A stretch of DNA of 64,000 bases from CAZSSM01 sp964609385 (GTDB lineage Bacteria > Planctomycetota > Planctomycetia > Isosphaerales > Isosphaeraceae). The DNA lies in NCBI GenBank assembly GCA_964609385.1, contig CAZSSM010000029.1, positions 1-64,000 on the forward strand. The letters are read 5' to 3'. Of this stretch, positions 16,001 to 25,043 are shown in pieces; the first letter of the stretch is position 1, and the number at the start of each line of letters is the position of its first letter. The notes under the pieces were generated by a model. That model worked only from the letters and a program-made list of their open reading frames with translations, searched no databases and was not told the DNA's origin. The translations under genes and the position numbers were made by a program.

Positions 16001-18519
16001 ACCTCGCGGATGGCGTCGAGCAGGGCGAGTCGCTCGTCGAGTCCTCGAGGGAGGGGGCCTCGACAGAGCCCGGCCAGTTGCCGGGTCGCCTCGCGGTAGC
16101 GGCCTGAGAAAAACCGATGCCAGGAGCGGCCTTCAGCGTTGAGGTCGCGACGGATGCCCAGGACCGGGGTCTTCCAGGCTTCGGGCATGAGGGTCGCCTC
16201 GCACTCCTGGAGGATCAGGGCGTGTTGACGACCGGCCCGGATCAGCTCGTCGAGGGCGTCGGCGCGGTCCAGCCAGTCGCGATCGGCCACGTCCAGGCTC
16301 CGCCAGGCTCCGGCCTTGAGCCCGTGCCCGGCAGCACGGAAAAGGTCGCGGAGCCCCTGTCGATTCGTCGGTGGATCCAACGCCAAGGCGGAGGACAGCC
16401 GGCCGACAGCCTCGCGGAGCGTCTCGGTGGCCAGTCGCGCCGATTGCAAAGCTGCCGCCAACGCACCGCGCTCGCTGGGCATCAGGACATCGGCTCGACC
16501 GCTCCCCCAAAACGGATGGTCGCGCGGGACTCCGATCTGAGTCAAATACTTCTGGAGGTTGCCGGCGATCGTGCGTTTGCGCATCCGGTCCCGACGAGTC
16601 CATTCGCTCATCGTCGAGACGTCGATGGGAGGTAGGTCGGGTCCGTCGTTGGTCCGGAGTCGTCGGCCCTGTTCCAAGAGTCGTCCCAAGGCCTCGAAAG
16701 GGGACGTCTCGGTGGATCCCCAAGGGTGGTTGACGGCCTCGCAGGCGTATCGGAGGCGATCACGGTGCTCGGTCCAGAGCGCCTGGTCATCAGCGATCTG
16801 ACCGTCGAGTCGAGGGCGACCCAGGTCCAAGGTGTTCCGAAGGTCGTCCAAGACGGCCTTGCGACGCATCTTCTGGCTGTGTAGCTCCAGGGCCAGTTCG
16901 CCCAGGCCGATCGCATCGAGTCGCGAACGGACCACTTGCAAAGCGGCCAGCTTTTCGGCGACGAAGAGCACGGTCTTGCCCCGAGCGACGGCTTCGGCGA
17001 CCAGGTTGACGATCGTCTGCGACTTGCCGGTGCCCGGAGGACCCTGGATGACCAAGTTCCGACCTCGGAGCGCGTCCTGGATAGCCAAGCTCTGCGATGA
17101 GTCGGCGTCAAGCACCTGATGGGTCTGCTCCGGGTCGAGCCAGGGTTCCAGATCGCCCTCTTCATCGATTGGCTCGGGGTCGGGTGCGAATCCCGTTCCC
17201 AAGAGGGCGCGAAGGATCGGGTGCCGGGTCGCGGGGGCGGCTGAGGACCAGGACTCCGGATCCAGGTCGGCATACATCAGGAACTTGCTGAAGGAGAAGA
17301 CGTCGAGCGTGATCGCGTCGCGGTCGACCCGCCAGCCGGGTTGATCGGTCGGCAAGCACGTCTCGATTCGATCGAAATACTCGTGCGGATCGAGTTCTTC
17401 GATCGACTCGGGCAGGCTCGGCCAGTCGATGCCGAAGGCGCGCCCCAGCTTGGTGGCCAGCGAGAGGTTCTCGCCGAGCTCGGTCTCGGCATATCGGAGG
17501 CGGAACCGTCGCGAGGCATCACGGCGTCGGAGTTCGACCGGGATCAGGATCAACGGGGCCTGAAGGTCCTCGCGACGCGAGTCGGGATCGCTCCAGTGCA
17601 GCAAGCCGAGGGCCAGGTAGAGCGTGTTGACCCCCTGCTCTTCGATGGCCGTCCGAGCGGTCGTGTGGAGCGTGCGCAAGACACGTTGCAAGACCTCGGA
17701 CTCGAGGCTTGTCTGGAGGTTCGAATCCTGTTGATCCACATCGAGAGGCTGGCCGCTTGATAGGTCAGCCGATGCCGTGTTGATTCTGGCTGAGGATGGA
17801 GGGTCTTCGAGGACCGGACCCGTCCCGTCGAGTTCGCCTTCGAGATCGTTCGCCCCATCAGACGTGGTTGCCGAAGAACCTGGGGTTACATCGGCAGGGT
17901 GGTCCTCGGTTGTTTGGATCTCCTCAATATCAGCTTGAGGTGGCTCAACCTGCAGGGATACGTCCAGGTCGTGCGAATCCCTTGGTGACTTGGACAGGTC
18001 GATGCCCGATGTCAGGGATCCCTCCGTGGTCTCGGAATCCTGGGCCGATTCATGAGACGGCTCAAGGACCGGATCGTCTGAAGAAGCCTCTCCTCTGGGG
18101 ACATCGTCGGACTCGTTCGGGGGATCGCCTTGGCTGCTGTCGGAACGAGTCGGTTCGGGAGAGTGGGACGATGCGGCCGGGTCATCCGGTTCGGGAGTGG
18201 GTTGGGATCCGAGATCGGAGGGAGCTTCGGACTCGGTAGCGGACTCCGACTCCGGCGTCGGTTCGGACTCGACCTCAGGCCTGGGCAAGAATGCCATCGG
18301 CCGGTGCTCGAGGACCAAGCGCTGATAGATCGGACCCGCGTCCTCACCGACGATCCGGAGACTCCGAGTCCGCGCCCGGTAGTTCAGTAGCGGGTTGCGG
18401 AGGCTGAGGTCGAGCAGCGACTGGCGGTCGGCTTGGAGTCGTCGGGTGACGATCGCGTCAATGTCCGCCTCGTTCAAGCCGTCCCCAAGCGAGGAGGTCG
18501 GAGCGTTCGAGAAGGTCAT
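13009..18519 (-). CDS. DUF4011 - SF1 helicase - Vsr-like nuclease - DUF3320 protein
   Basis: 1836 residues. Domains in order are: the start of DUF4011 at about 34-70 (LLDLSLRNPLLNYRAR); an acidic, low-complexity insert at about 76-255 rich in Ser, Glu, Asp and Pro; the DUF4011 remainder to about 440; an SF1 helicase with Walker A GPPGTGKS near 490, Walker B and motif III FDEASQV ... VVGDSKQLPPSDFFQ near 1125-1160 and C-terminal motifs to about 1400 (NVQGDERDVIFVSLGYG); a Vsr/MTES_1575-type nuclease at about 1485-1545 (AIESDGPSYAAARTVRDRDR ... GWHWIRVRGFAWF); and DUF3320 at about 1665-1710. This order is that of large proteins reported as single-gene phage defence (Hhe, as I recall), so nucleic-acid cleavage in defence is a reasonable inference. 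The ATG overlaps the sulfatase stop in an ATGA. Confidence 0.9.
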   Translation of the reverse strand: MTFSNAPTSSLGDGLNEADIDAIVTRRLQADRQSLLDLSLRNPLLNYRARTRSLRIVGEDAGPIYQRLVLEHRPMAFLPRPEVESEPTPESESATESEAPSDLGSQPTPEPDDPAASSHSPEPTRSDSSQGDPPNESDDVPRGEASSDDPVLEPSHESAQDSETTEGSLTSGIDLSKSPRDSHDLDVSLQVEPPQADIEEIQTTEDHPADVTPGSSATTSDGANDLEGELDGTGPVLEDPPSSARINTASADLSSGQPLDVDQQDSNLQTSLESEVLQRVLRTLHTTARTAIEEQGVNTLYLALGLLHWSDPDSRREDLQAPLILIPVELRRRDASRRFRLRYAETELGENLSLATKLGRAFGIDWPSLPESIEELDPHEYFDRIETCLPTDQPGWRVDRDAITLDVFSFSKFLMYADLDPESWSSAAPATRHPILRALLGTGFAPDPEPIDEEGDLEPWLDPEQTHQVLDADSSQSLAIQDALRGRNLVIQGPPGTGKSQTIVNLVAEAVARGKTVLFVAEKLAALQVVRSRLDAIGLGELALELHSQKMRRKAVLDDLRNTLDLGRPRLDGQIADDQALWTEHRDRLRYACEAVNHPWGSTETSPFEALGRLLEQGRRLRTNDGPDLPPIDVSTMSEWTRRDRMRKRTIAGNLQKYLTQIGVPRDHPFWGSGRADVLMPSERGALAAALQSARLATETLREAVGRLSSALALDPPTNRQGLRDLFRAAGHGLKAGAWRSLDVADRDWLDRADALDELIRAGRQHALILQECEATLMPEAWKTPVLGIRRDLNAEGRSWHRFFSGRYREATRQLAGLCRGPLPRGLDERLALLDAIREVQRLDEVIQGEQELADRLWKAAPPWRGVRSDWERMAAQRDELAALHKDFREGRIDPALIGRIDRVLPLEELTTRIDDLKAAQLAHTKAWSDLETLLRWDDMAVAFGDRPFASVPFDDQLDRLDRCEESLDAFQDWVGYVRLAEEARVEGLEPLVQLAESWPEAAEHLLDVLDQAWHEFIVREANQERAGLADLGLDPIVEQFNELDRRVITHNRSRLAQRHWQRMPRGGGLGQLGELRREFEKKSRHWPIRKLVARTGHAIQAIKPVWMMSPLSVAQYLPPDGVRFDLVVFDEASQVRPVDAFGALLRGDQAIVVGDSKQLPPSDFFQRIDHDLSDEPDDAQGVPASSDVESILSLFQSQGASERMLRWHYRSRHESLIQVSNQVFYDDRLVVFPSPDASRERLGLILRHHPETVYQRGGSRTNPEEAHLVAEAVMRFAGQQEARTPSDRWTLGVAAFSTAQRQAIEDALEELRRADPRREPFFQDEGLEPFFIKNLENVQGDERDVIFVSLGYGRDEQGRIALNFGPVNLPGGERRLNVLFTRARQRCEVFTNLRASEIDRGRTSSRGVAALIRFLEQTEAGLQQSQEYGIRADRNAPGEESHEREQALDVHANGRSTIQIPPMILEIAQTLEEAGLRIDAGVGGSGQRIDLAVEDPEQPGRYRLAIESDGPSYAAARTVRDRDRLRPEVLRRLGWHWIRVRGFAWFRDPIAQRERILNALAQAIEESLPVEPNEPSETESPGETSDVRTEPVPEVRTASRSENRPTRQGLTTHANVDVGESVIRYPVARPQTRLDGKPIDRITLRKRTGWIRQVVEIESPVHVREVLRRLTEALGYKRTSAKVQGVLQEAIDEAVRRDLVIRRGEFLWMPGRQPLVLRDRSELPAYSRRWELVAPEEQEHAVLALVERSFGIEPDQVASAVAKTLGFGRVNDAIRKVVADRIDDLLSRGRLQRRGPHLVLAEPEAESANDDRQSPPSASTTPSTESPNPTLGETT

Positions 18520-19940
18520 AGCTGGGTGCGACCTTTGATGATCGATTGCCGATGACGCTCGATGGTCTGAAGGATCTCTCGAACGACCTCAGGGTGTTTC
18601 TCAGCGAGGTCGTACTTCTCCGAGGGGTCATGCTCCAGGTGATAGAGTTGGGGCGGGTCGTGGGCCTCGGCTTGGCGTTGACGATAGCCGGCCTGCGTCT
18701 GGAGATGGAGCTTCCAAGGGCCGACGCGATAGGCGAAGAGTCGCTCACCCCGATAGAACGGCATCTCTTGACGCGGTCCCTCGGCGCGACCAACGGTTTG
18801 TCCGTGAAGGACCGGCGAGAGGTCGACGCCATCGTAAATCCGATCCTTGGGCAGGTCGGCGCCAGACAAGGCCAAGGCGGTGGGCATTAGGTCGAGCGTC
18901 GCGCCGAGTTCGTGAGCGATCCGACCGGCCGGGATCGTGCCGGGCCACCAGAAGAGGCCCGGCTCCCGCATCCCGCCCTCCCAGGTGCTCCCCTTACCGC
19001 CCCGAAGAAGGCCGGCGGTCCCGCCACGCTGGTCTTGAGTCAGCCAAGGGCCGTTGTCGCTGGTAAAGACGACCATGGTTCTCTCGGCCAGCCCGGTCTG
19101 TCGGAGCGTCTCGAGAATCCGGCCGACCGATGTATCGATCTCCTCGATGACGTCGCCGTAGAGCCCTCGAGCGCTGGTGCCTCGGGCCTCCTCGCTCGCG
19201 AACAGGGGGATGTGCGGGAAGGTGTGGGGTAAGTAGATGAAGAACGGATCGGCGTTGGGGTCGGCATGCCGACGGATGATCGCGACGGCCTCGTCGGTAT
19301 AGCGTGGGGTGAGGGTCGTCTGATCGACCGGTTGCTCGACGATCCGGAGCCCGCGCATTAAGGGGACTGGTGGATCACCCCGTCGCTTGTTGAACATGTC
19401 GTTGCTGTATGGGATCCCGAAGTATTCATCGAAGCCGTTACGGGTCGGCAGATAGGCTGGAAGGTGACCCAGGTGCCATTTGCCGATGCAATAGGTTTGA
19501 TAGCCGATCTCACTCAAGGCCTCGGCCATCGTGATCTCGACGGCGGGCAAGCCTCCTGAGGAGTCGGGAAAGAGCACGCGGCGCGAGTCGCTGCACATTC
19601 CCGAACGGATCGGTAGACGCCCGGTCAGCAGTCCGGCTCGGCTGGGCGTGCAGACGGACGCCGCCGAATAGAACTGAGTGAACCGCATCCCCTCCGCGGC
19701 CATCCGATCCAGAAACGGGGTCCGGATCGTCGGATGGCCCTGACACGAAAGGTCACCGTACCCCTGATCGTCGGTGAAGATCACAACGATATTCGGCGAC
19801 TTCGGGGTGGATGGATCGACGGCCCGGACGGTCGGATCGGGTCGTGGATCGGGATCGGGAGTACCAGCTTGCCCGAGGCGTTCGGTCCCTGAAGTCGGTC
19901 CGAGCAGGCAGATCAGCCAGCTCAAGAGGATTCGGCGCAT
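18516..19940 (-). CDS. Secreted sulfatase (arylsulfatase A type)
   Basis: 474 residues with a signal peptide (RILLSWLICLLG). Metal and active-site motifs are NIVVIFTDDQGYGDLSCQG, the formylglycine motif CTPSRAGLLTG with the Cys near residue 97, GKWHLGHLPAYLPT and FTSDNGPWL. The C-x-P-S-R motif marks a Cys-type type I sulfatase that needs formylglycine-generating enzyme, not present in this window. It would remove sulfate esters from polysaccharides outside the cytoplasm; planctomycetes often carry many such enzymes. It is the first gene of a three-gene operon, its TGA overlapping the ATG of the helicase gene. Confidence 0.95.
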   Translation of the reverse strand: MRRILLSWLICLLGPTSGTERLGQAGTPDPDPRPDPTVRAVDPSTPKSPNIVVIFTDDQGYGDLSCQGHPTIRTPFLDRMAAEGMRFTQFYSAASVCTPSRAGLLTGRLPIRSGMCSDSRRVLFPDSSGGLPAVEITMAEALSEIGYQTYCIGKWHLGHLPAYLPTRNGFDEYFGIPYSNDMFNKRRGDPPVPLMRGLRIVEQPVDQTTLTPRYTDEAVAIIRRHADPNADPFFIYLPHTFPHIPLFASEEARGTSARGLYGDVIEEIDTSVGRILETLRQTGLAERTMVVFTSDNGPWLTQDQRGGTAGLLRGGKGSTWEGGMREPGLFWWPGTIPAGRIAHELGATLDLMPTALALSGADLPKDRIYDGVDLSPVLHGQTVGRAEGPRQEMPFYRGERLFAYRVGPWKLHLQTQAGYRQRQAEAHDPPQLYHLEHDPSEKYDLAEKHPEVVREILQTIERHRQSIIKGRTQL

Positions 19941-20100
19941 CGCGGTCGGCCTTCCCGATCGGGTCCGGGCCGTCGCGGGTCGATCCGTCGCCGACTCCCT
20001 CGCGACGCTCCCAGGGGACCAAGGCTAACCGATCTGCGGGCCGTTGCAACCGAGACGCTCAACCGTAACGACCCAAGGGACAGCGATAAGCTCGGCCGAC

Positions 20101-20424
20101 TCAGACTTGGTTCAGCGCCTCCAACGACTCAGAGCTGTCTGATTGGCTGAAGAACGCGACCAGATCGTCCCACTGCGCGACGTTGGTGAAATACATTGTC
20201 GAGGCCGCATAAACCAGGGCATCGTCGGCTCGGAACCGGAAGAGCCATTCCAACGGCGTGCCCATGAGGTTCGGATTGCGGAAGGCAGCTAGGTAGGAGA
20301 CCCGTTCGCCGATCCGAAACCGCCGAGCCATCCGGCCGGTGATCTTGGAGCCCTCGGGATAGCTGACGAACTCGGCGGTGCAGACGAGGGATGTCCCTTC
20401 CTCGAACTCCATCTTCCACGACAT
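20101..20424 (-). CDS. Hypothetical protein, 107 residues
   Basis: I do not recognise the family. The frame extends upstream to 20574, but MSWKMEFEEGTSLVCTAEF looks like a natural start and the sequence before it is Arg/Gly-rich and noncoding in character; MTRVLGPIRR at 20463 is the next option. The protein is soluble, of mixed charge and with aromatic residues in the second half (MYFTNVAQWDDLVAFF). No signal peptide, membrane segment or metal motif was seen. It lies between the sulfatase operon and the secreted metallopeptidase gene, all on the minus strand, with gaps too large to infer co-transcription. Confidence 0.5.
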   Translation of the reverse strand: MSWKMEFEEGTSLVCTAEFVSYPEGSKITGRMARRFRIGERVSYLAAFRNPNLMGTPLEWLFRFRADDALVYAASTMYFTNVAQWDDLVAFFSQSDSSESLEALNQV

Positions 20425-20778
20425 GTGTGAGCCCCGTCGGATCGGTCCAAGAACTCGGGTCATCGTCCGGCCACGTCGTGCCGAATCGCTCTGGTTACGA
20501 CCATTGGGAAATGGTCGACCGTCGATCGCCACGCGCCCCATTCCGCCCCGTCCAAGTGGCGAGTCTGCAACCAACCGTCTGGTTCAGACTCGACGACACG
20601 ACCGACGCATGCGGTCCGGGACATCTTCAACTTAGGACATCCTCGAACGAACAGGACGCGATTCCTAATCGTTGGGCTCCATCGTTCCGATCGAAACGAT
20701 TGGATCGGGTCGGTCGTCGACTTCGGATTCATGATGCCGCCTGGACAGCTTCTCAGGTGAATCGACTGGGCTGCCGGA
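20425..20778. other. Intergenic region without recognisable gene
   Basis: This 354-bp stretch lies between two minus-strand genes. Open frames here have no family features. A short inverted repeat (CCGATC ... GATCGG) is present near 20693-20714. No terminator with a T run was found. Confidence 0.4.
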
Positions 20779-22689
20779 TCATTCCAGCGTCGTCCATGCG
20801 GTGATCCGATATCCTTCGGAATCGACACCGACGGCTTTGATCAGGGGAGGCGATCCCTCAGGTCCGAGGGTCGAGTATCGAAGAGGTTCCGACGTCCCAT
20901 CAGCTTCGAGCTGCGATGGTTCACGTTGCCAAGCAAAGGTCCGTCGACCTCGAGCCGCATCGAAGGCTCCGTCGAGGGTGGTCCAGAACGGATCGGGTTG
21001 TCTTGGACTCGGACGCGTCGAGCTGAGGATCAGGCGTAGCGGACCGACGGCCCGTTCGGGCTGAAGTCGGATCGTCACCCGAGTCGTGGGCCTGCTCGAG
21101 GAGATCGAGTCGGAGTCAAGGGCTCGGCCGAGCTGCCGAACTCGGAGGCGAAGCGGCTGGGGATCATAGGGAAGCGCGACCGCCGTGACCTGGAGCGATC
21201 CTTGGACATCGCCCCCTTGTGCTTCATCAATGAGCTTGATCCGGGTCGGGGTATCGGCCCGGGTCCTGATCAGGAGAAACCGAGGCGCCGAGGGGACCCA
21301 AGGGATCGTCAAGTCGGCCCCGGGCTGGACCTCGAGGAGTTGAGGTCCGGCCAGCGGCCAAGCGGCTTCGGCATCGCGGAGGTCCCAAGACGGGAAGCAG
21401 CCTTCCGGCTCATCGTCGGGCCGATAACCATCGAAGAAGAGGGCCAAGCTCCAGAGCCGAAACAAAGTCTCGAACGACGAGCCCGTGGATGCCTCCAAGT
21501 TCGCCGTTCCGACGTCTTGGCTCAGGATTAGCCGATCGACCAACTCCAGGCCGAAGCGATCGACGCACCAACGAAGAAACAGATAGGTGGCCCCTCGGTG
21601 GCCGGCGCTTCGAAAAAAGCCCGCTTCATAATAGTCAGGCACTCGGAGCGCGAAACGACTCGGATCGTTCAGAAAGGCCGCGACCCGATAGTCCAGATTG
21701 GCCCGCGTCGCTCCGACCAGATCCTCGGTCACATGCGCGATCGCCTCGTCGAGCCAGGCGACCTCCGATGCGCCCTCGTTCGGCCTCGATGGGTCGACGC
21801 CCATGAGTTTGGCCGAGGCGTTGACCGCATGGGCGTATTCGTGAACCAGGACGGTTCGCAGATAGTCTCCGGCGGACATATCCGGATTCAAGGTGATCAG
21901 GTCGCAACGATTGCCCAGCGGCGAGGCGATCCGGCGATCGAAGTCGGCGGCTCGCACGAAGCCGTCGACCCGATACCGCCCGCTACCCATCCGATTGAGC
22001 CAACGCGTCGCCAGAACCGTGAGCCGTCCGTCCCCATCAACGTCGAGGGCTCGGCCCCAACGGCCAACCAGATGCGTCTCGATGTCGTTGTCGACCGTCG
22101 AGATGACTTGAGCGATCCAATCGCGATCCAGGCCGGATCGGTCGATTCGATCGGCATAGACCTGCACGCGTCGACCATGTCCGACCAGTTCGCTGTGGAT
22201 CGTGCGGTAATTGCTCGGGCTGGACGGGTCGCCATGCCGGACGCGAAGGGAGAACGTCCGTCGCGATGGAGGCGGGTTCCGATTCGGAGGCGTCGTATTG
22301 AGGCGGACGAACGGTCGAACCGGGACGTCGCGGATCGGGGTTGCTTGCAATGGAGTCGGCTTGGTCGTCGTGACTCCGGGGGCCGACCGCGATCGGATCG
22401 TCCAGTGATGCGTGGCAGAACAAAGACGGCGCTCCCTCTGATCGATGAGGTCGGGATCGTCGAGCCGACTCACGATCATCAGGACTGGCAAGGCCCTTGA
22501 GCACGCGGGTAAGACCCAATCTCCACCGTGTGGGTCCGCTTCAAGGAGGTAGGGTCGCCCGACCGACCAACCCTGTCCGTCATCCGAAGCCTCGAAGGCA
22601 CGTGTCGGCCGACCGATCCCGGATTCGCAAGCTCCCCAGACGATGAGTCCCAACAAGGGCCGGACGACCGAGTCGAACGAAGATGCCAT
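20779..22689 (-). CDS. Exported zinc-metallopeptidase-like protein (HEYAH)
   Basis: 636 residues from the ATG at 22689, which has AAGG about 10 nt upstream and starts a plausible signal sequence (SVVRPLLGLIVWGACESG); the frame is open to 22815. After a Pro/Arg-rich stretch, residues about 150-390 carry TVDNDIETHLVGRWGRALDVDGDGRL, then VLVHEYAHAVNASAKLMG with HEYAH near residue 283, and WLDEAIAHVTEDLVG about 25 residues on, which supplies the downstream Glu. This is the gluzincin pattern of peptidase family M30 and relatives. The C-terminal 200 residues look like beta-rich accessory domains. It is divergent from the FlgI-like gene. Proteolytic activity is inferred from motifs only. Confidence 0.7.
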   Translation of the reverse strand: MASSFDSVVRPLLGLIVWGACESGIGRPTRAFEASDDGQGWSVGRPYLLEADPHGGDWVLPACSRALPVLMIVSRLDDPDLIDQRERRLCSATHHWTIRSRSAPGVTTTKPTPLQATPIRDVPVRPFVRLNTTPPNRNPPPSRRTFSLRVRHGDPSSPSNYRTIHSELVGHGRRVQVYADRIDRSGLDRDWIAQVISTVDNDIETHLVGRWGRALDVDGDGRLTVLATRWLNRMGSGRYRVDGFVRAADFDRRIASPLGNRCDLITLNPDMSAGDYLRTVLVHEYAHAVNASAKLMGVDPSRPNEGASEVAWLDEAIAHVTEDLVGATRANLDYRVAAFLNDPSRFALRVPDYYEAGFFRSAGHRGATYLFLRWCVDRFGLELVDRLILSQDVGTANLEASTGSSFETLFRLWSLALFFDGYRPDDEPEGCFPSWDLRDAEAAWPLAGPQLLEVQPGADLTIPWVPSAPRFLLIRTRADTPTRIKLIDEAQGGDVQGSLQVTAVALPYDPQPLRLRVRQLGRALDSDSISSSRPTTRVTIRLQPERAVGPLRLILSSTRPSPRQPDPFWTTLDGAFDAARGRRTFAWQREPSQLEADGTSEPLRYSTLGPEGSPPLIKAVGVDSEGYRITAWTTLE

Positions 22690-23102
22690 CGGTGGAACCT
22701 TGATCGAGGGAGAGTGGACCAACCAATCCCGTGCAGCGGAGAGACAGAGACTCCAAGGCGACGCACTCTGCCATAGGTCAGCCGATCGGGCGAGACGAGA
22801 CCACGAACGACTCATGGGGCCTTGTAGTCGTCGTCGTTGTCGAACGCTTCAATTTTTCGAGACACGGACTTGACGATCCGCAGGTCGCGCTTTAGCTTTC
22901 GCCCGACTTGTCACGAGACGCCCAGCTCCAGAGCGGGTCCGGACACGCAGGAGGCGACGTCTAGGCTCGATTCGACACGGGGCTCGGGTCCGCGGAGAAC
23001 TGTCCGTGCGTCATGACCGGCCGATCGCGATCGCCTAGGCGATCCGGACGGCTCGTTGGTCACGACGAACTGGGTGGTCATCCGAGACGCAGGAGGCGTT
23101 CG

Positions 23103-25043
23103 ATGCGATGGAGCGGCACGGGGTCGGTTTCGGCCCGCGCGATCGCTATAGGTCTGGCGGCCTGGTCGATCGGAACGATCGGGGCATTGCTGCCAACCGA
23201 TCCCTTGATCCCCCGCGCCTCCGCGCAGGGTCTTTTCAGCCCGCGTAAGACCGATCCCGACGCGGTCCTCAATCGCACACTCTCCGAACTCGTGACGATC
23301 GTGCGTAACCGGAGCGTCCGGGTCGAGGGGATTGGTCTGGTCATCAATCTCGACCGGACCGGCAACGACCCAGCGATCACCAGTGATCGCAACATGCTTC
23401 TGGACCGAATGAGGAAGGCCGGCGTCCGCGACTCGGACGAGATCCTGGCCTCCAAGTCGACGGCTATGGTGGTCGTCCGTTCCGGAGTTCCCGTCGGGGT
23501 CTCGAAGCATGAGCCGCTCGACCTGTCCGTCGAACTGGTCAATGCGGATGCGTCGACCAGCTTGCGGGGCGGTTGGTTGCTGGAAACCCGGTTAGCGGAG
23601 ACGCTGGTGGCCAGCGGCTACGCTCACGAGGGTAAGACCGTGGCCATCGGCGGAGGGCCGATCCTGATCGATCCCGAGAACCCAAACGTGGGTTGGATCC
23701 CTGGTGGCGCCCGCGCTTTGTCCGAGTTCCCGCTCTGGCTCCGGGTCAAGGAGGGCAACCGCGGTTATCGGAGCGTCCGGTTCATCGAAGAGGTTGTCGC
23801 CCGTCGGTTCAAGAGCGAGCGGACCGATGGGCGGATCCGCTCGGGTGGTGCGGCTGAGGCCAAGCGCGATGAGTCGCTGGTCCTCGAGGTGCCCAGCAAG
23901 TACCGGCAAAATCAAATCCGATTCGGGCAGGTCATCAAGCTGCTCCCGCTCGCGAACTCGCCAGAAGTGATGCGTCGGCAACTGCAGAAGTGGGGCAGCG
24001 AACTGCTCGACCCGACGACTGCGGCGGTCTCGGCGTTGCGACTGGAGGCCCTGGGGCGCTATTCCCTGCCCGCGCTTCAGACCGGTCTGCAGAGTTCGAA
24101 CGCTCAGGTCCGCTACTTCTCGGCCGAAGCCTTGGCCTACCTCGACGACCCCTCAGGAGCTCCGATCCTGGCCGAAGCGGTCCGCAATCAACCGCAGTTC
24201 CGCGCCCATGCCTTGGCCGCGCTGGCCGCTTCGGAGACTCCGGCAGCCACCCGACAGCTCCAAGATCTCATGTCTGTGCCGGAGCCCGAAGTCCGCTTCG
24301 GTGCCTTCGAGGCCTTACGGATCCAGGACCCGTTGAACGCCTACCTAGGTCACGTTCCGCTCCAGAGTCGGACCCAGATCTCCGATACCGAGCGTCGACG
24401 TCGACAGGCTCTTCAGGGATTGGCCGCCTATTCGATGTACACCGAGTCCGAGGTCGCGAGCCTGCTCAACTTGAACGGTGAGTCGCCACATAACTCGCGG
24501 ATCGCCTCGTTCTCGCTGCACGTGGTCCCCTCTGATGGCCCGCCGATGGTCCACGTCTCGACGAAGAAGCGTCGCGAGATCGTCCTGTTCCGGTCCGGAC
24601 AGAAACTGCTCCGACCGGCCGTCCTCGGTGGCGCGGGGCCGATCTTGGTCAACGCCAATATCGGCAACCCGATCGTCCAGGTGAGCCGGATCGAACGCAG
24701 CGGTGACGGCCAGGAGGACCTCCGTGATGAGGTGCCCGACGACCTCATCGCGGTCCTCCAGAGCCTCTTCAAGCTGGGCGCAGGCTATCAGGAAGTCGTT
24801 GGAATCCTCGTCGAGGCTTCCCGCCAACAGAACTTGGAGGGTCCGCTGGTCTTTGATGCCCGCCCCGAACCGGATGAAGACTACATCCGAGCCTTGGTCA
24901 TGGGAGTCGACACGACCCGCTCGACCGATATGGAGCTGAAAACCGATCGACAGGTTCAGCCGGTCGGCCTTTTCTCGTCTGATCGCAAGGGTCCGTTTTC
25001 GTTCTTCCGCCGCTGGAATCCTTTCGCCCGGGACGATCGATAA
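23103..25043 (+). CDS. FlgI-like (flagellar P-ring) protein with HEAT-type repeats
   Basis: 646 residues starting at an ATG with a perfect AGGAGG site; upstream codons to 23013 are not needed. A signal peptide (AIAIGLAAWSIGTIGALL) ends near ASAQG. Residues about 50-300 resemble FlgI, the P-ring subunit around the flagellar rod: VEGIGLVINLDRTGND, RNMLLDRMRKAGV, KSTAMVVVRSGVP and VAIGGGPILIDPEN. Residues about 308-410 are helical repeats of HEAT/PBS type (ALGRYSLPALQTGLQSSN, RYFSAEALAYLDD). The C-terminal 200 residues are specific to the planctomycete form. No other flagellar gene is in the window, so a P-ring role is uncertain and a general envelope-ring role is possible. Confidence 0.75.
   Translation: MRWSGTGSVSARAIAIGLAAWSIGTIGALLPTDPLIPRASAQGLFSPRKTDPDAVLNRTLSELVTIVRNRSVRVEGIGLVINLDRTGNDPAITSDRNMLLDRMRKAGVRDSDEILASKSTAMVVVRSGVPVGVSKHEPLDLSVELVNADASTSLRGGWLLETRLAETLVASGYAHEGKTVAIGGGPILIDPENPNVGWIPGGARALSEFPLWLRVKEGNRGYRSVRFIEEVVARRFKSERTDGRIRSGGAAEAKRDESLVLEVPSKYRQNQIRFGQVIKLLPLANSPEVMRRQLQKWGSELLDPTTAAVSALRLEALGRYSLPALQTGLQSSNAQVRYFSAEALAYLDDPSGAPILAEAVRNQPQFRAHALAALAASETPAATRQLQDLMSVPEPEVRFGAFEALRIQDPLNAYLGHVPLQSRTQISDTERRRRQALQGLAAYSMYTESEVASLLNLNGESPHNSRIASFSLHVVPSDGPPMVHVSTKKRREIVLFRSGQKLLRPAVLGGAGPILVNANIGNPIVQVSRIERSGDGQEDLRDEVPDDLIAVLQSLFKLGAGYQEVVGILVEASRQQNLEGPLVFDARPEPDEDYIRALVMGVDTTRSTDMELKTDRQVQPVGLFSSDRKGPFSFFRRWNPFARDDR

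Noticed and set aside
14923..16107. 394-codon plus-strand frame inside the helicase gene
   Set aside because: It is fully antisense to conserved helicase motifs and has no recognisable domain.
17710..17725. GGTTCGAATCC, like a tRNA T-loop
   Set aside because: It lies inside the helicase reading frame and no acceptor, D or anticodon arm pairs around it.
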